Positions 6,724-15,213 of a stretch of DNA of 64,000 nucleotides are shown one piece after another (within the stretch, counting starts at the first letter, position 1; every line of letters begins with the position of its first letter). Where the stretch lies: the NCBI RefSeq assembly GCF_030929595.1, contig NZ_JAVFVR010000003.1, positions 186,001 through 250,000 of the forward strand, given 5' to 3'. The DNA is from Flavobacterium sp. LHD-85 (GTDB lineage: Bacteria; Bacteroidota; Bacteroidia; Flavobacteriales; Flavobacteriaceae). The notes under the pieces were generated by a model. That model worked only from the letters and a program-made list of their open reading frames with translations. It did no database searches and was not told the DNA's origin. The translations under genes were made by a program, and so were the position numbers.

Positions 6724-8979
6724 CTAAAATTGAAACCCGATGCTAAACCATGTAAAGCTTTTTGACATTTCTGGAGACCAAGATTGTTTTACTTCGATCG
6801 GACCAATAATGGTTTCTAATCCATAACCAACTGCGTATCCGGTATATTTTGGCATAGAAACCCAATCGACAGAAGAAAAAATATCATCACCTAAATTGGC
6901 AAAATTAGCCGATACATTGATGTGATTTTTCTTGAAGATTTCATAATCAATATTAATATCGGCTTTGATATAACTGTTGCCAGCGATGCTTAAAAAATCA
7001 TACCCGTAGAAATAATTGAAATTATTTATTTTGTTATAGCCATAGCCTCCAAATATAAAATCAAAAAACGGAACACTATCGCTGCCAATGTTAAATCCGG
7101 CATCGGTTCCAAATTTTATGGTCGCTTTTCTAAATAGCGGTCTAACAATCGACACCTCGGCTTTTGCAATCGAAAAAGGTTTAAATTGTTTGGTGTAATC
7201 TGATGATGCCATATAGGTTTGCACATCTGTAGAAAAGTATAATCCAGAACTTGGATAATATTTTTCGTCTAGGGAATCGTATTTTAAATAGGCAAAGGCA
7301 CTAAGATAATTGCTTTTTTCAATGATGTTGTCTTCGTTGGTAAGTGTTGGCGAACTAATTTTTAGATATTTATATTCTAAACCACCGCCCATTAAAAATT
7401 TCTGCACAAAAATAGTCTGGAAATAGGCCTGATTAGTGATGTCCATGAAGTCAACATTAATAAGGTTTACATTTGGGGTCTCTTTAAGAACACCGCTCAA
7501 ACTGGTAGTTACATTTCGATTAAATTGATTCAATCTGGAACGGAAGCCAAAACTGATATTAAAGCCATTTTCTACATAATAGTTAAAATCATATCTGAAA
7601 TTATCACCTAAAATGATATCCAAGGAAGTAACATCGTTTTTTAAGAAAGTCTTTTTATGCGTAAGATTTAATAAAATTGCACTTTTGTAAAGTCCGTCAT
7701 AATGAAGTCCAAGTTTTAAATAGGTCTGCGTTGGATTCTCCTTTAAAACCAAATCAAGATCGTCTTTCTCTCCATTCGGCTGAAGACAATATGAAATCGT
7801 GCTAAAGTTTTGTGTAGCGTTCAAGTTGTTTATCCCAGTTTTAAGGCCGTCGTAAGTGACAGTGCTTCCTGGTTTGAAACGAAGTTTACCGCGAATGTAT
7901 TCTTTAGTATAATTTTCTAGTTTGTCTGTATTTATATTCTGAATATGAAGCGTATCTGTTCCTACTTTTAGTTTTGGTTTTTTATAAAAGTTGTTTTCAT
8001 CTGTCAATGATTTAATTTTTTCATAAACAGCAAAAGCGGCTTCTTCTCCTTTTCTGATGATTTCTTCTCCTCGGTCAAACGAAATAACACCAAAATCGCG
8101 AATATCTGGTCGAATATAAACATCAGTATCTTTTACTTTGCTTTTCATTTTCTCAATAGACTGCAGATTGGTAATCTGAACCAAGATTCTAGTGGCATTT
8201 TTCAGGTTTTTCCTTTTCAGCAAATCGTCTTGAACATCAACACCAATAATAATATCTGCACCAAGATTACGAACTTCTTGTATAGGATAATTGTTTACGA
8301 CACCACCATCAACCAACAGATTTCCATCAATTTCAACGGGAGTAAATAGAGAAGGAAAAGCTGAACTCGCCATCATGGCTTGAACAAGATTTCCTTTATT
8401 CAATAAAACTTCTTCGCCCGTTTCGATATTAGTTCCAATACATAAAAACGGAGTTGGCAGTTTGTTGAAATCACGAACATGGCGCACGTTTCTAGTTAAA
8501 CTACTTAACAAATTATAATTGTACATTCCTTTTGAAAGTGCTTCAGGAATACCAATTCTAAAGTTACTAAATGGCAAAACGATTGCATATAACTCATCAT
8601 TCTTTTTACCATAAAAATTCTTAGATGAACGCGGAATATAATCGTTTATTAATTCGTCAAAATTGGTTTGTTTGAAAATTGAATCGATTTGCGAAGCATT
8701 GTAACCAGAAGCATAAAGTCCGCCAATTACAGATCCCATACTGGTTCCGCCGATATAATCAATTTTAATTCCGGCTTCTTCCAGAACTTTCAAAACTCCA
8801 ATATGGGCAAAACCTTTGGCGCCGCCGCCGCTTAAAACCAAACCAATTTTAGGTCTTTTTACACTGTCTTTTTTTATTTCCTGCGAAAATGTTTCCTGCG
8901 AAAATAAAAATGTCATTATGAAAATGAGTGTTGACACGCCCCAGATGGAAATGGAAAACTGCGAGAGGCAAAAGGTCAT
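6724..8979 (-). CDS. Patatin-like phospholipase with C-terminal Omp85-type beta-barrel
   Basis: The 751-aa product (from the ATG at 8977-8979) starts with a hydrophobic export signal and then a patatin domain, about residues 42-245: glycine-rich oxyanion loop GLVLSGGGAKG, nucleophile elbow G-T-S80-M-G, and catalytic D224 in LVDGG. A POTRA-like linker follows, then a beta-rich region typical of the BamA/TamA barrel ending in WFSIGFQF. This is the outer-membrane patatin layout (PlpD-like, type Vd). The chosen start has AGGA about six bases before it; an ATG at 9079-9081 would add 34 residues without signal features. The end of the signal region carries a 15-base tandem duplication giving FSQET/FSQEI. 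Substrate unknown; a lipase/acyl hydrolase on the surface is expected. Confidence 0.88.
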   Translation of the reverse strand: MTFCLSQFSISIWGVSTLIFIMTFLFSQETFSQEIKKDSVKRPKIGLVLSGGGAKGFAHIGVLKVLEEAGIKIDYIGGTSMGSVIGGLYASGYNASQIDSIFKQTNFDELINDYIPRSSKNFYGKKNDELYAIVLPFSNFRIGIPEALSKGMYNYNLLSSLTRNVRHVRDFNKLPTPFLCIGTNIETGEEVLLNKGNLVQAMMASSAFPSLFTPVEIDGNLLVDGGVVNNYPIQEVRNLGADIIIGVDVQDDLLKRKNLKNATRILVQITNLQSIEKMKSKVKDTDVYIRPDIRDFGVISFDRGEEIIRKGEEAAFAVYEKIKSLTDENNFYKKPKLKVGTDTLHIQNINTDKLENYTKEYIRGKLRFKPGSTVTYDGLKTGINNLNATQNFSTISYCLQPNGEKDDLDLVLKENPTQTYLKLGLHYDGLYKSAILLNLTHKKTFLKNDVTSLDIILGDNFRYDFNYYVENGFNISFGFRSRLNQFNRNVTTSLSGVLKETPNVNLINVDFMDITNQAYFQTIFVQKFLMGGGLEYKYLKISSPTLTNEDNIIEKSNYLSAFAYLKYDSLDEKYYPSSGLYFSTDVQTYMASSDYTKQFKPFSIAKAEVSIVRPLFRKATIKFGTDAGFNIGSDSVPFFDFIFGGYGYNKINNFNYFYGYDFLSIAGNSYIKADINIDYEIFKKNHINVSANFANLGDDIFSSVDWVSMPKYTGYAVGYGLETIIGPIEVKQSWSPEMSKSFTWFSIGFQF

Positions 8980-9140
8980 TTTTTCCTGCCAAAAAAGAGC
9001 GACCCAAGAAGCTCCTTTTTTGGAATTGGAAAAAAATCCTTTTGACCGAGTATTTGAAATGGACAGCTGGTTAAGGCGCATAAGCGATTAGCTAATTAGT
9101 TTTATAAAAGTCGGTATTTTTTGACTTTAAATGTGTTGCG

Positions 9141-9653
9141 TTACTCTGATTTACTTTTTAGAAGTGTTAATTTTTTGTTCTTGTCATATATCCAGAAATC
9201 CGTATGATTTTTTGCTCCACCTCTGCAGCTTGATGTAAGGATCTTTTTTGTTTTATCAACTTTTATATCACAAAACATATCGCATTTTGGATTAAAGTTT
9301 GACGGAAATTTTAAACTCTCAAATTGCTTTGCTTTTGAATCATAAACAAAAATCTGATAAATGGTGTAAACTCCCATTCCGTCATCAGTATGGAAAACGG
9401 CAAAATCTGAAAAACCATCAAAATTATAATCATTTATTTCTAAATGTGATGGTTTTTCAGTTATCGAAGCTTCCAGATTATGAATAAGCTGAACTTGTTT
9501 GGTTTTTGAATTTTGAATTTTTAATGTTTCAAAATCATCTGCAAAATTTATTTTAAATTCACTTTTGTCTTTTTGCACAACAGAAATTTCATTTTGGCTG
9601 TATGAAACTGCAAAAATGAAAAGCAAACCAATATGTAAAAAGTGTTTTTTCAA
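9141..9653 (-). CDS. Small exported XAC2610-like protein
   Basis: The 170-aa product has a signal peptide (KKHFLHIGLLFIFAVSYSQ) and a single beta-rich domain containing NDYNFDGFSDFAVF, similar to FG-GAP-like calcium-binding loops and to the XAC2610-type family of Gram-negative exported proteins. A cysteine pair in NPKCDMFCDIK plus SSCRGG could form disulfides. The function is unknown. The start must be TTG (9651-9653): in the same frame the uvrC stop codon lies only two codons upstream, so uvrC and this gene are nearly contiguous and likely co-transcribed. Confidence 0.7.
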   Translation of the reverse strand: MKKHFLHIGLLFIFAVSYSQNEISVVQKDKSEFKINFADDFETLKIQNSKTKQVQLIHNLEASITEKPSHLEINDYNFDGFSDFAVFHTDDGMGVYTIYQIFVYDSKAKQFESLKFPSNFNPKCDMFCDIKVDKTKKILTSSCRGGAKNHTDFWIYDKNKKLTLLKSKSE

Positions 9654-9659
9654 AATGAA

Positions 9660-11459
9660 TCAGTTCTCTTTAGGGTGATAAAATTCGACAATTTTTTTGG
9701 CTTTAGAAACACCTACAACAGCTGAAATTTCTTTTTCTGTAGCCAATTTCAATCTTTTAACACTTTTAAAATGTTGTATTAACGTAGTCATGGTTTTTTC
9801 GCCAATTCCAGGAATGCTTTCTACAGAAGAATTAAGTGCCGATTTGCTTCGTTTGTCCCTATGGAATGTAATTCCGAATCTGTGCGCTTCGTTTCGTAAA
9901 TGCTGAATCACTTTTAAAGTTTCTGATTTTTTGTCCAAATATAATGGAATCGAATCGCCAGGATAGAACAGTTCTTCCAAACGTTTTGCAATTCCTATAA
10001 TAGCGACTTTTCCGCGTAAGCCTAAATCGTCGATACTTTTTAATGCTGCCGAAAGCTGTCCTTTTCCGCCGTCAATAATAATTAATTGCGGTAAAGGTTC
10101 GTTTTCATCCAATAATCTTTTGTAACGGCGATATACGATTTCGGTCATCGAAGCAAAGTCGTTCGGACCTTCAACGGTTTTGACATTAAAATGTCGATAA
10201 TCTTTTTTGCTCGGTTTTCCGTCTTTAAAAACGACACAAGCCGCGACTGGATTGGTTCCCTGAATGTTGGAGTTATCAAAACATTCGATATGGCGTGGTT
10301 CAGACGGAAGACGCAAATCTTTCTGCATCTGCGCCATAATTCGGTTTACGTGACGATCAGGATCTACAATCTGTAATTGTTTTAATTGTTCGATTCGGTA
10401 GAATTTAGCATTTCGAATAGACAAATCCAGAATCTGTTTTTTGTCTCCAAGCTGCGGAACGGTTATTTTGATATTTTCGCCTAAATCCATTTCAAAAGGA
10501 ACAATGATTTCTTTTGATAATAGCTGAAAACGCTCACGAAGTTCTACAATGGCCAGTTCAAGTAATTCTTCATCACTTTCGTCCAACTTTTTCTTCATTT
10601 CTAAAGTATGCGAACGAATAATTGAACCATGAGAAATCTGAAGGAAATTGACATACGCGGCACTTTCGTCAGAAATAATCGAGAAAACGTCAATATTGGT
10701 AATTTTCGGATTGATAATGGTAGATCTGGATTGATAGTTTTCTAAAACTTCAATCTTTTCTTTTATTTTCTGTGCTTCTTCAAATTGTAAATTCTGTGCA
10801 TAAGTATTCATTACTTTCTTAAAATCCTTCAAACTTTCTTTGAAGTTTCCTTTCAGGATTTCGCGAATCGCATTGACTTGCTTTTGGTATTCTTCCAATG
10901 GTTCCAAACCTTCGCAAGGTCCTTTGCAATTGCCAATATGATATTCCAGACAAACTTTAAATTTTCCTGAATTAATATTCGATTCGCTTAAATCGTAATT
11001 ACAAGTTCGAAGCGGATATAATTCTTTAATTAAATCTAAAATAGTATGCACTGTTTTGAAACTGGTATAGGGGCCAAAATATTCGGAGCCGTCCTTGACC
11101 ATGTTTCGTGTTGAAAATATTCTCGAAAAAGGTTCTTTTTTAATACAGATCCATGGATACGTTTTGTCATCGCGAAGTAAAACATTGTATCGCGGCTGAA
11201 GCGTTTTAATTAAATTGTTTTCTAATAAAAGCGCATCGGTTTCAGTTGGAACAACGATGTGTTTTATTGTTACGATTTTTTTTACCAATACGTTGGTTTT
11301 GGCAGTATCGTGAATTTTATTGAAATAGGAAGAAACCCTTTTTTTTAAATTTTTAGCTTTTCCGACATACAAGATTTTCCCGTCTTTATCATAATATTGA
11401 TAGACGCCTGGATTATCAGGCAGCGTTAAAATTTGAAGATCTAAGGACGGTTTTTGCAT
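9660..11459 (-). CDS. uvrC: Excinuclease ABC subunit C
   Basis: UvrC makes both incisions in nucleotide excision repair together with UvrB. The 599-aa protein shows the GIY-YIG domain at the N-terminus (GVY at 18-20, YVG at 31-33), a cysteine cluster (CNYDLSESN..KVCLEYHIGNCKGPCEG), a UVR motif near residue 205, the RNase H-like endonuclease region (IECFDNSNIQGTNPVAACVVF, then ADGGKGQ-type IIIDGGKGQL) and a C-terminal helix-hairpin-helix (SIPGIGEKTMTTLIQHF). The ATG at 11457-11459 gives the normal N-terminus MQKPSLDLQIL; the upstream in-frame extension of 15 residues lacks similarity. A -7 box lies at 11542-11549. Confidence 0.96.
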   Translation of the reverse strand: MQKPSLDLQILTLPDNPGVYQYYDKDGKILYVGKAKNLKKRVSSYFNKIHDTAKTNVLVKKIVTIKHIVVPTETDALLLENNLIKTLQPRYNVLLRDDKTYPWICIKKEPFSRIFSTRNMVKDGSEYFGPYTSFKTVHTILDLIKELYPLRTCNYDLSESNINSGKFKVCLEYHIGNCKGPCEGLEPLEEYQKQVNAIREILKGNFKESLKDFKKVMNTYAQNLQFEEAQKIKEKIEVLENYQSRSTIINPKITNIDVFSIISDESAAYVNFLQISHGSIIRSHTLEMKKKLDESDEELLELAIVELRERFQLLSKEIIVPFEMDLGENIKITVPQLGDKKQILDLSIRNAKFYRIEQLKQLQIVDPDRHVNRIMAQMQKDLRLPSEPRHIECFDNSNIQGTNPVAACVVFKDGKPSKKDYRHFNVKTVEGPNDFASMTEIVYRRYKRLLDENEPLPQLIIIDGGKGQLSAALKSIDDLGLRGKVAIIGIAKRLEELFYPGDSIPLYLDKKSETLKVIQHLRNEAHRFGITFHRDKRSKSALNSSVESIPGIGEKTMTTLIQHFKSVKRLKLATEKEISAVVGVSKAKKIVEFYHPKEN

Positions 11460-11541
11460 TCTATTGTGTTTCTGAAGATGTTCGAGAAGCTTTTCAAAAA
11501 CCATTCCGATTTCTAAATGAAGCTTAACATTGAATTAGTTT

Positions 11542-11549
11542 CAAATTTA
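11542..11549 (-). promoter_or_regulatory. Putative -7 box for uvrC
   Basis: TAAATTTG on the minus strand matches TAnnTTTG. No convincing -33 TTG at the usual spacing was found, so the call rests on the -7 element and its position about 80 bases before the uvrC start. Confidence 0.4.
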
Positions 11550-11593
11550 CAAAATCAAAAGAATAATTTCTATATTTAGATTTTATAATTCAC

Positions 11594-12571
11594 ATGAAAA
11601 ATAATGCTCCATTGGTTATTTTCGGCGAATCGATTTTGCCGGGAGAACATAGAACCATAAACGTCGAAATTGCTAGACTGCATACTACAACAAAACTTAA
11701 TATTCCTGTTATTGTGCGCCGTTCCAAGCACGAAGGTCCTGTTGTTTTATTTTCAGCCGGAATTCATGGCGATGAAATTAACGGTGTCGAAATTGTTCGT
11801 CAGATTATCAGTAAAAAAATTAACAGGCCGTCGCGCGGTACCATTATCTGCATTCCGGTAATCAATATGTACGGATTTGTCAACAAATCTAGAGAATTTC
11901 CAGACGGACGTGATTTAAATCGCGTTTTTCCCGGAAGTAAAAAAGGTTCACTTGCCAGCCGATTTGCTTATCATATTGTCGAAGAGATTTTACCAATTTT
12001 AGATTACGCAGTCGATTTTCATGCAGGTGGCGCAAGCCGTTTTAATGCTCCGCAAATCAGAATTACAGAGAATAATCCCGAATTGAAAGTTTTGGCCGAT
12101 ATTTTTAATGCGCCTTTTACGCTGTATTCTAAAAATATAAACGGTTCTTTCAGAAAAACTTCTGAAAGTGCCAATGTGAAAATGCTGCTTTTTGAAGGTG
12201 GAAAATCGTTAGACATTAATAATGAAATTGCAAATCAAGGAGTTTTAGGAACCAAACGTTTGCTTCATTATTTAGGAATGCTCGATTCTAAACAAATTGT
12301 TGAACCAGCATTAACGCCTACGATTTATATTAAACAGTCAGTTTGGCTTCGCGCGAAATGTTCTGGACTGCTGCATGATTTTAATCTCGTTGGAAAGTTC
12401 GTAACCAAAGGCACAATCTTAGCCATAATTACAGATCCGTTTGGGAAGTTTGAACAAAAAGTCAAAGCGCCACATGATGGTTATGTAATTAATGCCAATC
12501 ATTCGCCAATTGTTTATGAGGGCGATGCCATTTATCATTTATCTAAAACTCCAGACAATGCCGACGAGTAA
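11594..12571 (+). CDS. Succinylglutamate desuccinylase/aspartoacylase family zinc enzyme
   Basis: The 325-aa protein belongs to the M14-like AstE/AspA amidohydrolases. The zinc ligands are seen as H58 and E61 (GIHGDEINGVE) and H143 (DFHAGG), with the substrate-binding RDLNR motif at 106-110. Residues about 240-320 form a beta-barrel-like tail. Such proteins in Bacteroidota often accompany RimK-type ligases, but no ligase is next to this copy, so the substrate is unknown. The downstream cyclo-ligase gene overlaps its end by 14 bases, which implies co-translation. Confidence 0.85.
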   Translation: MKNNAPLVIFGESILPGEHRTINVEIARLHTTTKLNIPVIVRRSKHEGPVVLFSAGIHGDEINGVEIVRQIISKKINRPSRGTIICIPVINMYGFVNKSREFPDGRDLNRVFPGSKKGSLASRFAYHIVEEILPILDYAVDFHAGGASRFNAPQIRITENNPELKVLADIFNAPFTLYSKNINGSFRKTSESANVKMLLFEGGKSLDINNEIANQGVLGTKRLLHYLGMLDSKQIVEPALTPTIYIKQSVWLRAKCSGLLHDFNLVGKFVTKGTILAIITDPFGKFEQKVKAPHDGYVINANHSPIVYEGDAIYHLSKTPDNADE

Positions 12572-13127
12572 AAAAGAACTTCGCATAGAATATAAAAATC
12601 TACGTAAAGCACTTTCTTTTGATGAAATAGAAGAAAAAAGTTTGGCAATTGCCAATCAATTGATTCAAATGCCAATTTGGGATAAAAATTATTATCATGT
12701 TTTTCTTCCAATTGAAGAGCATAAAGAAGTAAATACTGAATTTATCCTGCATTTGCTTTCTGGAAAAGACAAAGAAATTCTGATTTCGAAAAGTGATTTT
12801 GAAACCAGAAGAATGACTCATTTTCTTCTAACAGACAATACTAAAATCAAAAAGAACGAATACAATATTCCAGAACCTGTTGACGGAATCGAAGTGCCTT
12901 CTTCTAAAGTTGAAGTTGTCTTTGTACCGCTTTTGGCTTTTGATATTCATGGAAATCGAATTGGTTACGGAAAAGGTTTTTATGATAAATTCCTTGCCGA
13001 ATGCAAACCTGAAACTTTAAAAATTGGACTTTCATTTTTTAAAGCCGTAAATCAGATTGATGATGTTTTTGAATCAGATATTAAATTAGATTATTGCGTT
13101 ACACCAGAAAAGATTTATCAGTTTTAA
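12558..13127 (+). CDS. 5-formyltetrahydrofolate cyclo-ligase
   Basis: The 189-aa enzyme converts 5-formyl-THF to 5,10-methenyl-THF with ATP, returning stored folate to the one-carbon pool. The family signature is present as RIGYGKGFYDKFL (GYGKGFYD at 136-143), with an N-terminal KKELRIEYKNLRKAL helix and the VPLLAFD strand. The ATG at 12558 (MPTSKKELR) matches the family N-terminus; an upstream in-frame start would add 22 residues lying inside the previous gene. It overlaps the aspartoacylase-family gene by 14 bases. Confidence 0.93.
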   Translation: MPTSKKELRIEYKNLRKALSFDEIEEKSLAIANQLIQMPIWDKNYYHVFLPIEEHKEVNTEFILHLLSGKDKEILISKSDFETRRMTHFLLTDNTKIKKNEYNIPEPVDGIEVPSSKVEVVFVPLLAFDIHGNRIGYGKGFYDKFLAECKPETLKIGLSFFKAVNQIDDVFESDIKLDYCVTPEKIYQF

Positions 13128-13146
13128 TTTTACATTCCGGTATTCT

Positions 13147-13176
13147 GTAGAGACGCACCGCAGTGCGTCTAACACA
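13147..13176. repeat. Solo arm of the GACGCAC palindromic element
   Basis: The sequence GTAGAGACGCAC..GTGCGTCT followed by AACACA equals the end of the 76-bp element at 29410-29485 but stops after AACACA. What follows is a different repeat, so this copy is truncated or was interrupted. Confidence 0.75.
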
Positions 13177-13191
13177 TAGAATATAAATTAC

Positions 13192-13249
13192 TGCCACAGA
13201 TTACAAGATTAGAAAGGATTAATCTTTTAAAATCATTTAATCTGTGGCA
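13192..13249. repeat. 58-bp unit with perfect 12-bp inverted ends (TGCCACAGATTA)
   Basis: TGCCACAGATTA (13192-13203) and TAATCTGTGGCA (13238-13249) are exact inverted repeats. A half copy occurs at 26265-26279 and a diverged other half at about 27346-27370. It looks like a miniature dispersed element; no coding capacity is seen. Confidence 0.7.
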
Positions 13250-13262
13250 AAAAATAAATACT

Positions 13263-13330
13263 CATTCCAGTGCATCTGACACAATGTTTGTCGATATGCT
13301 TGACGTAGACGCACTCCAGTGCGTCTCTAC
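13263..13330 (-). repeat. Second copy of the 76-bp palindromic element, reverse orientation, one end eroded
   Basis: Read on the minus strand it matches the 29410-29485 element through the outer palindrome, the core (ACGTCA, GCATATCGA, ATTGTGT) and part of the second palindrome. The plus-left end differs at several bases. Confidence 0.75.
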
Positions 13331-13478
13331 AATTCTGTATGGACAAAAGATAGAATTACATTTCACTTCTCACATTTCTCATTTTACAAAAAACAAAAAA
13401 ATATTTTCAGCCAAAAATCCCTTTAAAAATAAGGGTTTCTCATTTTATTTTCACGTAAGAAAAATATTTGTAAAAAAT

Positions 13479-13495
13479 TTGGCACGATTTTGATA
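13479..13495 (+). promoter_or_regulatory. Sigma-54-like promoter candidate
   Basis: TTGGCACG (13479-13486) is an exact -24 half-site, and a TTGATA follows at 13490-13495. The spacing is one base short and the usual GC of the -12 element is missing, so this is only a candidate. It is about 97 bases before the VWA lipoprotein start. Confidence 0.3.
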
Positions 13496-13591
13496 CTCGA
13501 AAAATTGCAAATAATCGCCTCTAGTAAATCCGGAATGCTAGTCCTTATTTGAAGCCTATAACCTTTTATTAATTTTTTAAAAACTTACTTT

Positions 13592-15145
13592 ATGAGAAAT
13601 CTTAATTTCTTTATGATGGCATTCCTCGCACTTACTATTTTCGGCTGTAAGAAGGCTGATTACTCTGCCGCGGAGGTTGCAGATTCTACCGCAGTTGCGG
13701 TAGCAACGACCGATTTAATTGAAGAGGAAAATTATATTCCTGAAACCAATACAGAAAGCTACGCAGAATTAGAAGAAAATCCATTTGAATCTCCACTGAA
13801 AGAACCACTTTCTACTTTTTCTATCGATGTTGATAATGCATCTTATACCAATATCCGCCGATTTATAAACGAAGGACAAAAAGTGCCTAAAGATGCTGTT
13901 CGTGTTGAAGAAATGATCAATTTCTTTAAATATAAATATCCGCAGCCAGAGGGTGAACATCCGTTTGCGATTAATACGGAGTATAGCGACTGTCCGTGGA
14001 ATAAAAACAGTCGACTGTTAAAGATTGGTTTGCAGGGAAAAAACATTCCGATGGCAAATTTGCCGGCTACTAATCTAGTTTTTTTAGTGGATGTTTCGGG
14101 TTCTATGGATGAACCAAACAAATTGCCTTTGCTAAAAGAATCTATGAAGGTTTTAGTGAAAGAGCTAAGAAGTATTGACAAGGTTTCCATCGTAGTTTAT
14201 GCGGGATCTGCAGGAGTAGTTTTAGAACCAACTTCTGGAGATAATAAAGACGAAATTATGGATGCTTTTGATGATTTGCATGCAGGAGGAAGCACAGCAG
14301 GAGGAGAAGGAATTGAACTGGCGTACAAACTAGCACAGCAGAATTTTATAAAAGAAGGAAACAATAGAGTAGTGATTGCTACTGATGGAGATTTTAATGT
14401 TGGAGCTTCTTCTGATGATGATATGCTGAAATTGATTGAACAAAAAAGAGAATCTGGAGTTTTCTTAACCGTTTTAGGTTTTGGAATGGGGAATTATAAA
14501 GACAGTAAAATGGAAATTTTGGCTGGCAAAGGAAATGGAAATTATGCTTACATCGATAACATTCAGGAAGCAAATCGTTTTCTTGGAAAAGAATTTAAAG
14601 GATCAATGTTTGCTATCGCGAAAGATGTAAAAATCCAAATCGAATTTAATCCGAATCATGTTCAAGCGTATCGATTGATTGGTTATGAAAACCGAAAACT
14701 AAATGCAGAAGATTTTAAAAATGATAAAATTGATGCAGGTGAATTAGGTAGCGGACACTCGGTTACGGCTTTGTATGAAATAGTTCCAGTAGGTGCAGAG
14801 AGTGATTATGTTACTTCTGATTTAAAATATACTAAAACGCCAAAAGCAATTGAAAATCATAGTGATGAGTTGGCGACTGTAAAATTTAGATATAAAAAAC
14901 CTGATGGCAATAAAAGCATTGAAATCGTAAATATTATAGCAGATAAGAAAACAGACTTAAAAAATAGCTCTCAAGATTTCAAATTTACAACTGCGGTTTC
15001 TTGGTTCGGATTAAAACTACGCGATTCAAAATATATTGCCAATAGCTCAAGTTCGGATATCAAAAGCTTGGCAAAATCTGGTTTGTCAAATGATGAAGAT
15101 GGCTACAGATCTGAGTTTGTACGATTGGTTGATGCGGTGAATTAA
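13592..15145 (+). CDS. YfbK-like von Willebrand factor A domain lipoprotein
   Basis: The 517-aa protein has a lipobox with C19 (LTIFGC), an N-terminal domain typical of the family (ENPFESPLKEPLSTFSIDVD..ASYTNIRRF), a VWA domain from about 160 to 340 with the MIDAS motif D167-x-S169-x-S171, a conserved ATDGDFNVG strand, and a C-terminal DUF3520-like region. VWA domains bind metal and mediate protein-protein contacts. It lies in the envelope and faces the bat operon, which also encodes VWA proteins; the two transcripts converge on a shared terminator. The biochemical role is not known. Confidence 0.9.
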   Translation: MRNLNFFMMAFLALTIFGCKKADYSAAEVADSTAVAVATTDLIEEENYIPETNTESYAELEENPFESPLKEPLSTFSIDVDNASYTNIRRFINEGQKVPKDAVRVEEMINFFKYKYPQPEGEHPFAINTEYSDCPWNKNSRLLKIGLQGKNIPMANLPATNLVFLVDVSGSMDEPNKLPLLKESMKVLVKELRSIDKVSIVVYAGSAGVVLEPTSGDNKDEIMDAFDDLHAGGSTAGGEGIELAYKLAQQNFIKEGNNRVVIATDGDFNVGASSDDDMLKLIEQKRESGVFLTVLGFGMGNYKDSKMEILAGKGNGNYAYIDNIQEANRFLGKEFKGSMFAIAKDVKIQIEFNPNHVQAYRLIGYENRKLNAEDFKNDKIDAGELGSGHSVTALYEIVPVGAESDYVTSDLKYTKTPKAIENHSDELATVKFRYKKPDGNKSIEIVNIIADKKTDLKNSSQDFKFTTAVSWFGLKLRDSKYIANSSSSDIKSLAKSGLSNDEDGYRSEFVRLVDAVN

Positions 15146-15164
15146 TCATTAAATTCTAAAAAAG

Positions 15165-15208
15165 AAAAATTCCAAACTCCAACTTAAAATTGGAATTTGG
15201 AATTTTTT
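15165..15208. terminator. Convergent terminator between the VWA lipoprotein gene and batE
   Basis: An 18-bp stem with one mismatch (15165-15182 with 15190-15207, loop of 7) is built of AATTCCAAA-type sequence and flanked by A and T runs on the two sides, so it can act on both strands. Confidence 0.85.
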
Positions 15209-15213
15209 AAAAT

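Larger units (their letters stand above)
13128..13591. other. Repeat-rich intergenic region upstream of the VWA lipoprotein gene
   Basis: This 464-base stretch has no credible gene. From left to right it contains one arm of the GACGCAC palindromic element (13147-13176), a complete 58-bp inverted-repeat unit with TGCCACAGATTA ends (13192-13249), a nearly complete reverse copy of the 76-bp element (13263-13330), a hairpin-poor AT-rich stretch, a sigma-54-like TTGGCACG (13479-13486), and about 95 bases of leader. A 69-codon frame across it is made of repeat sequence and looks fortuitous. Confidence 0.7.

Noticed and set aside
13284..13493. A 69-codon frame in the intergenic region before the VWA lipoprotein gene
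   Set aside because: It is formed by the 76-bp repeat and low-complexity AT-rich DNA, with no family features, start context or promoter.
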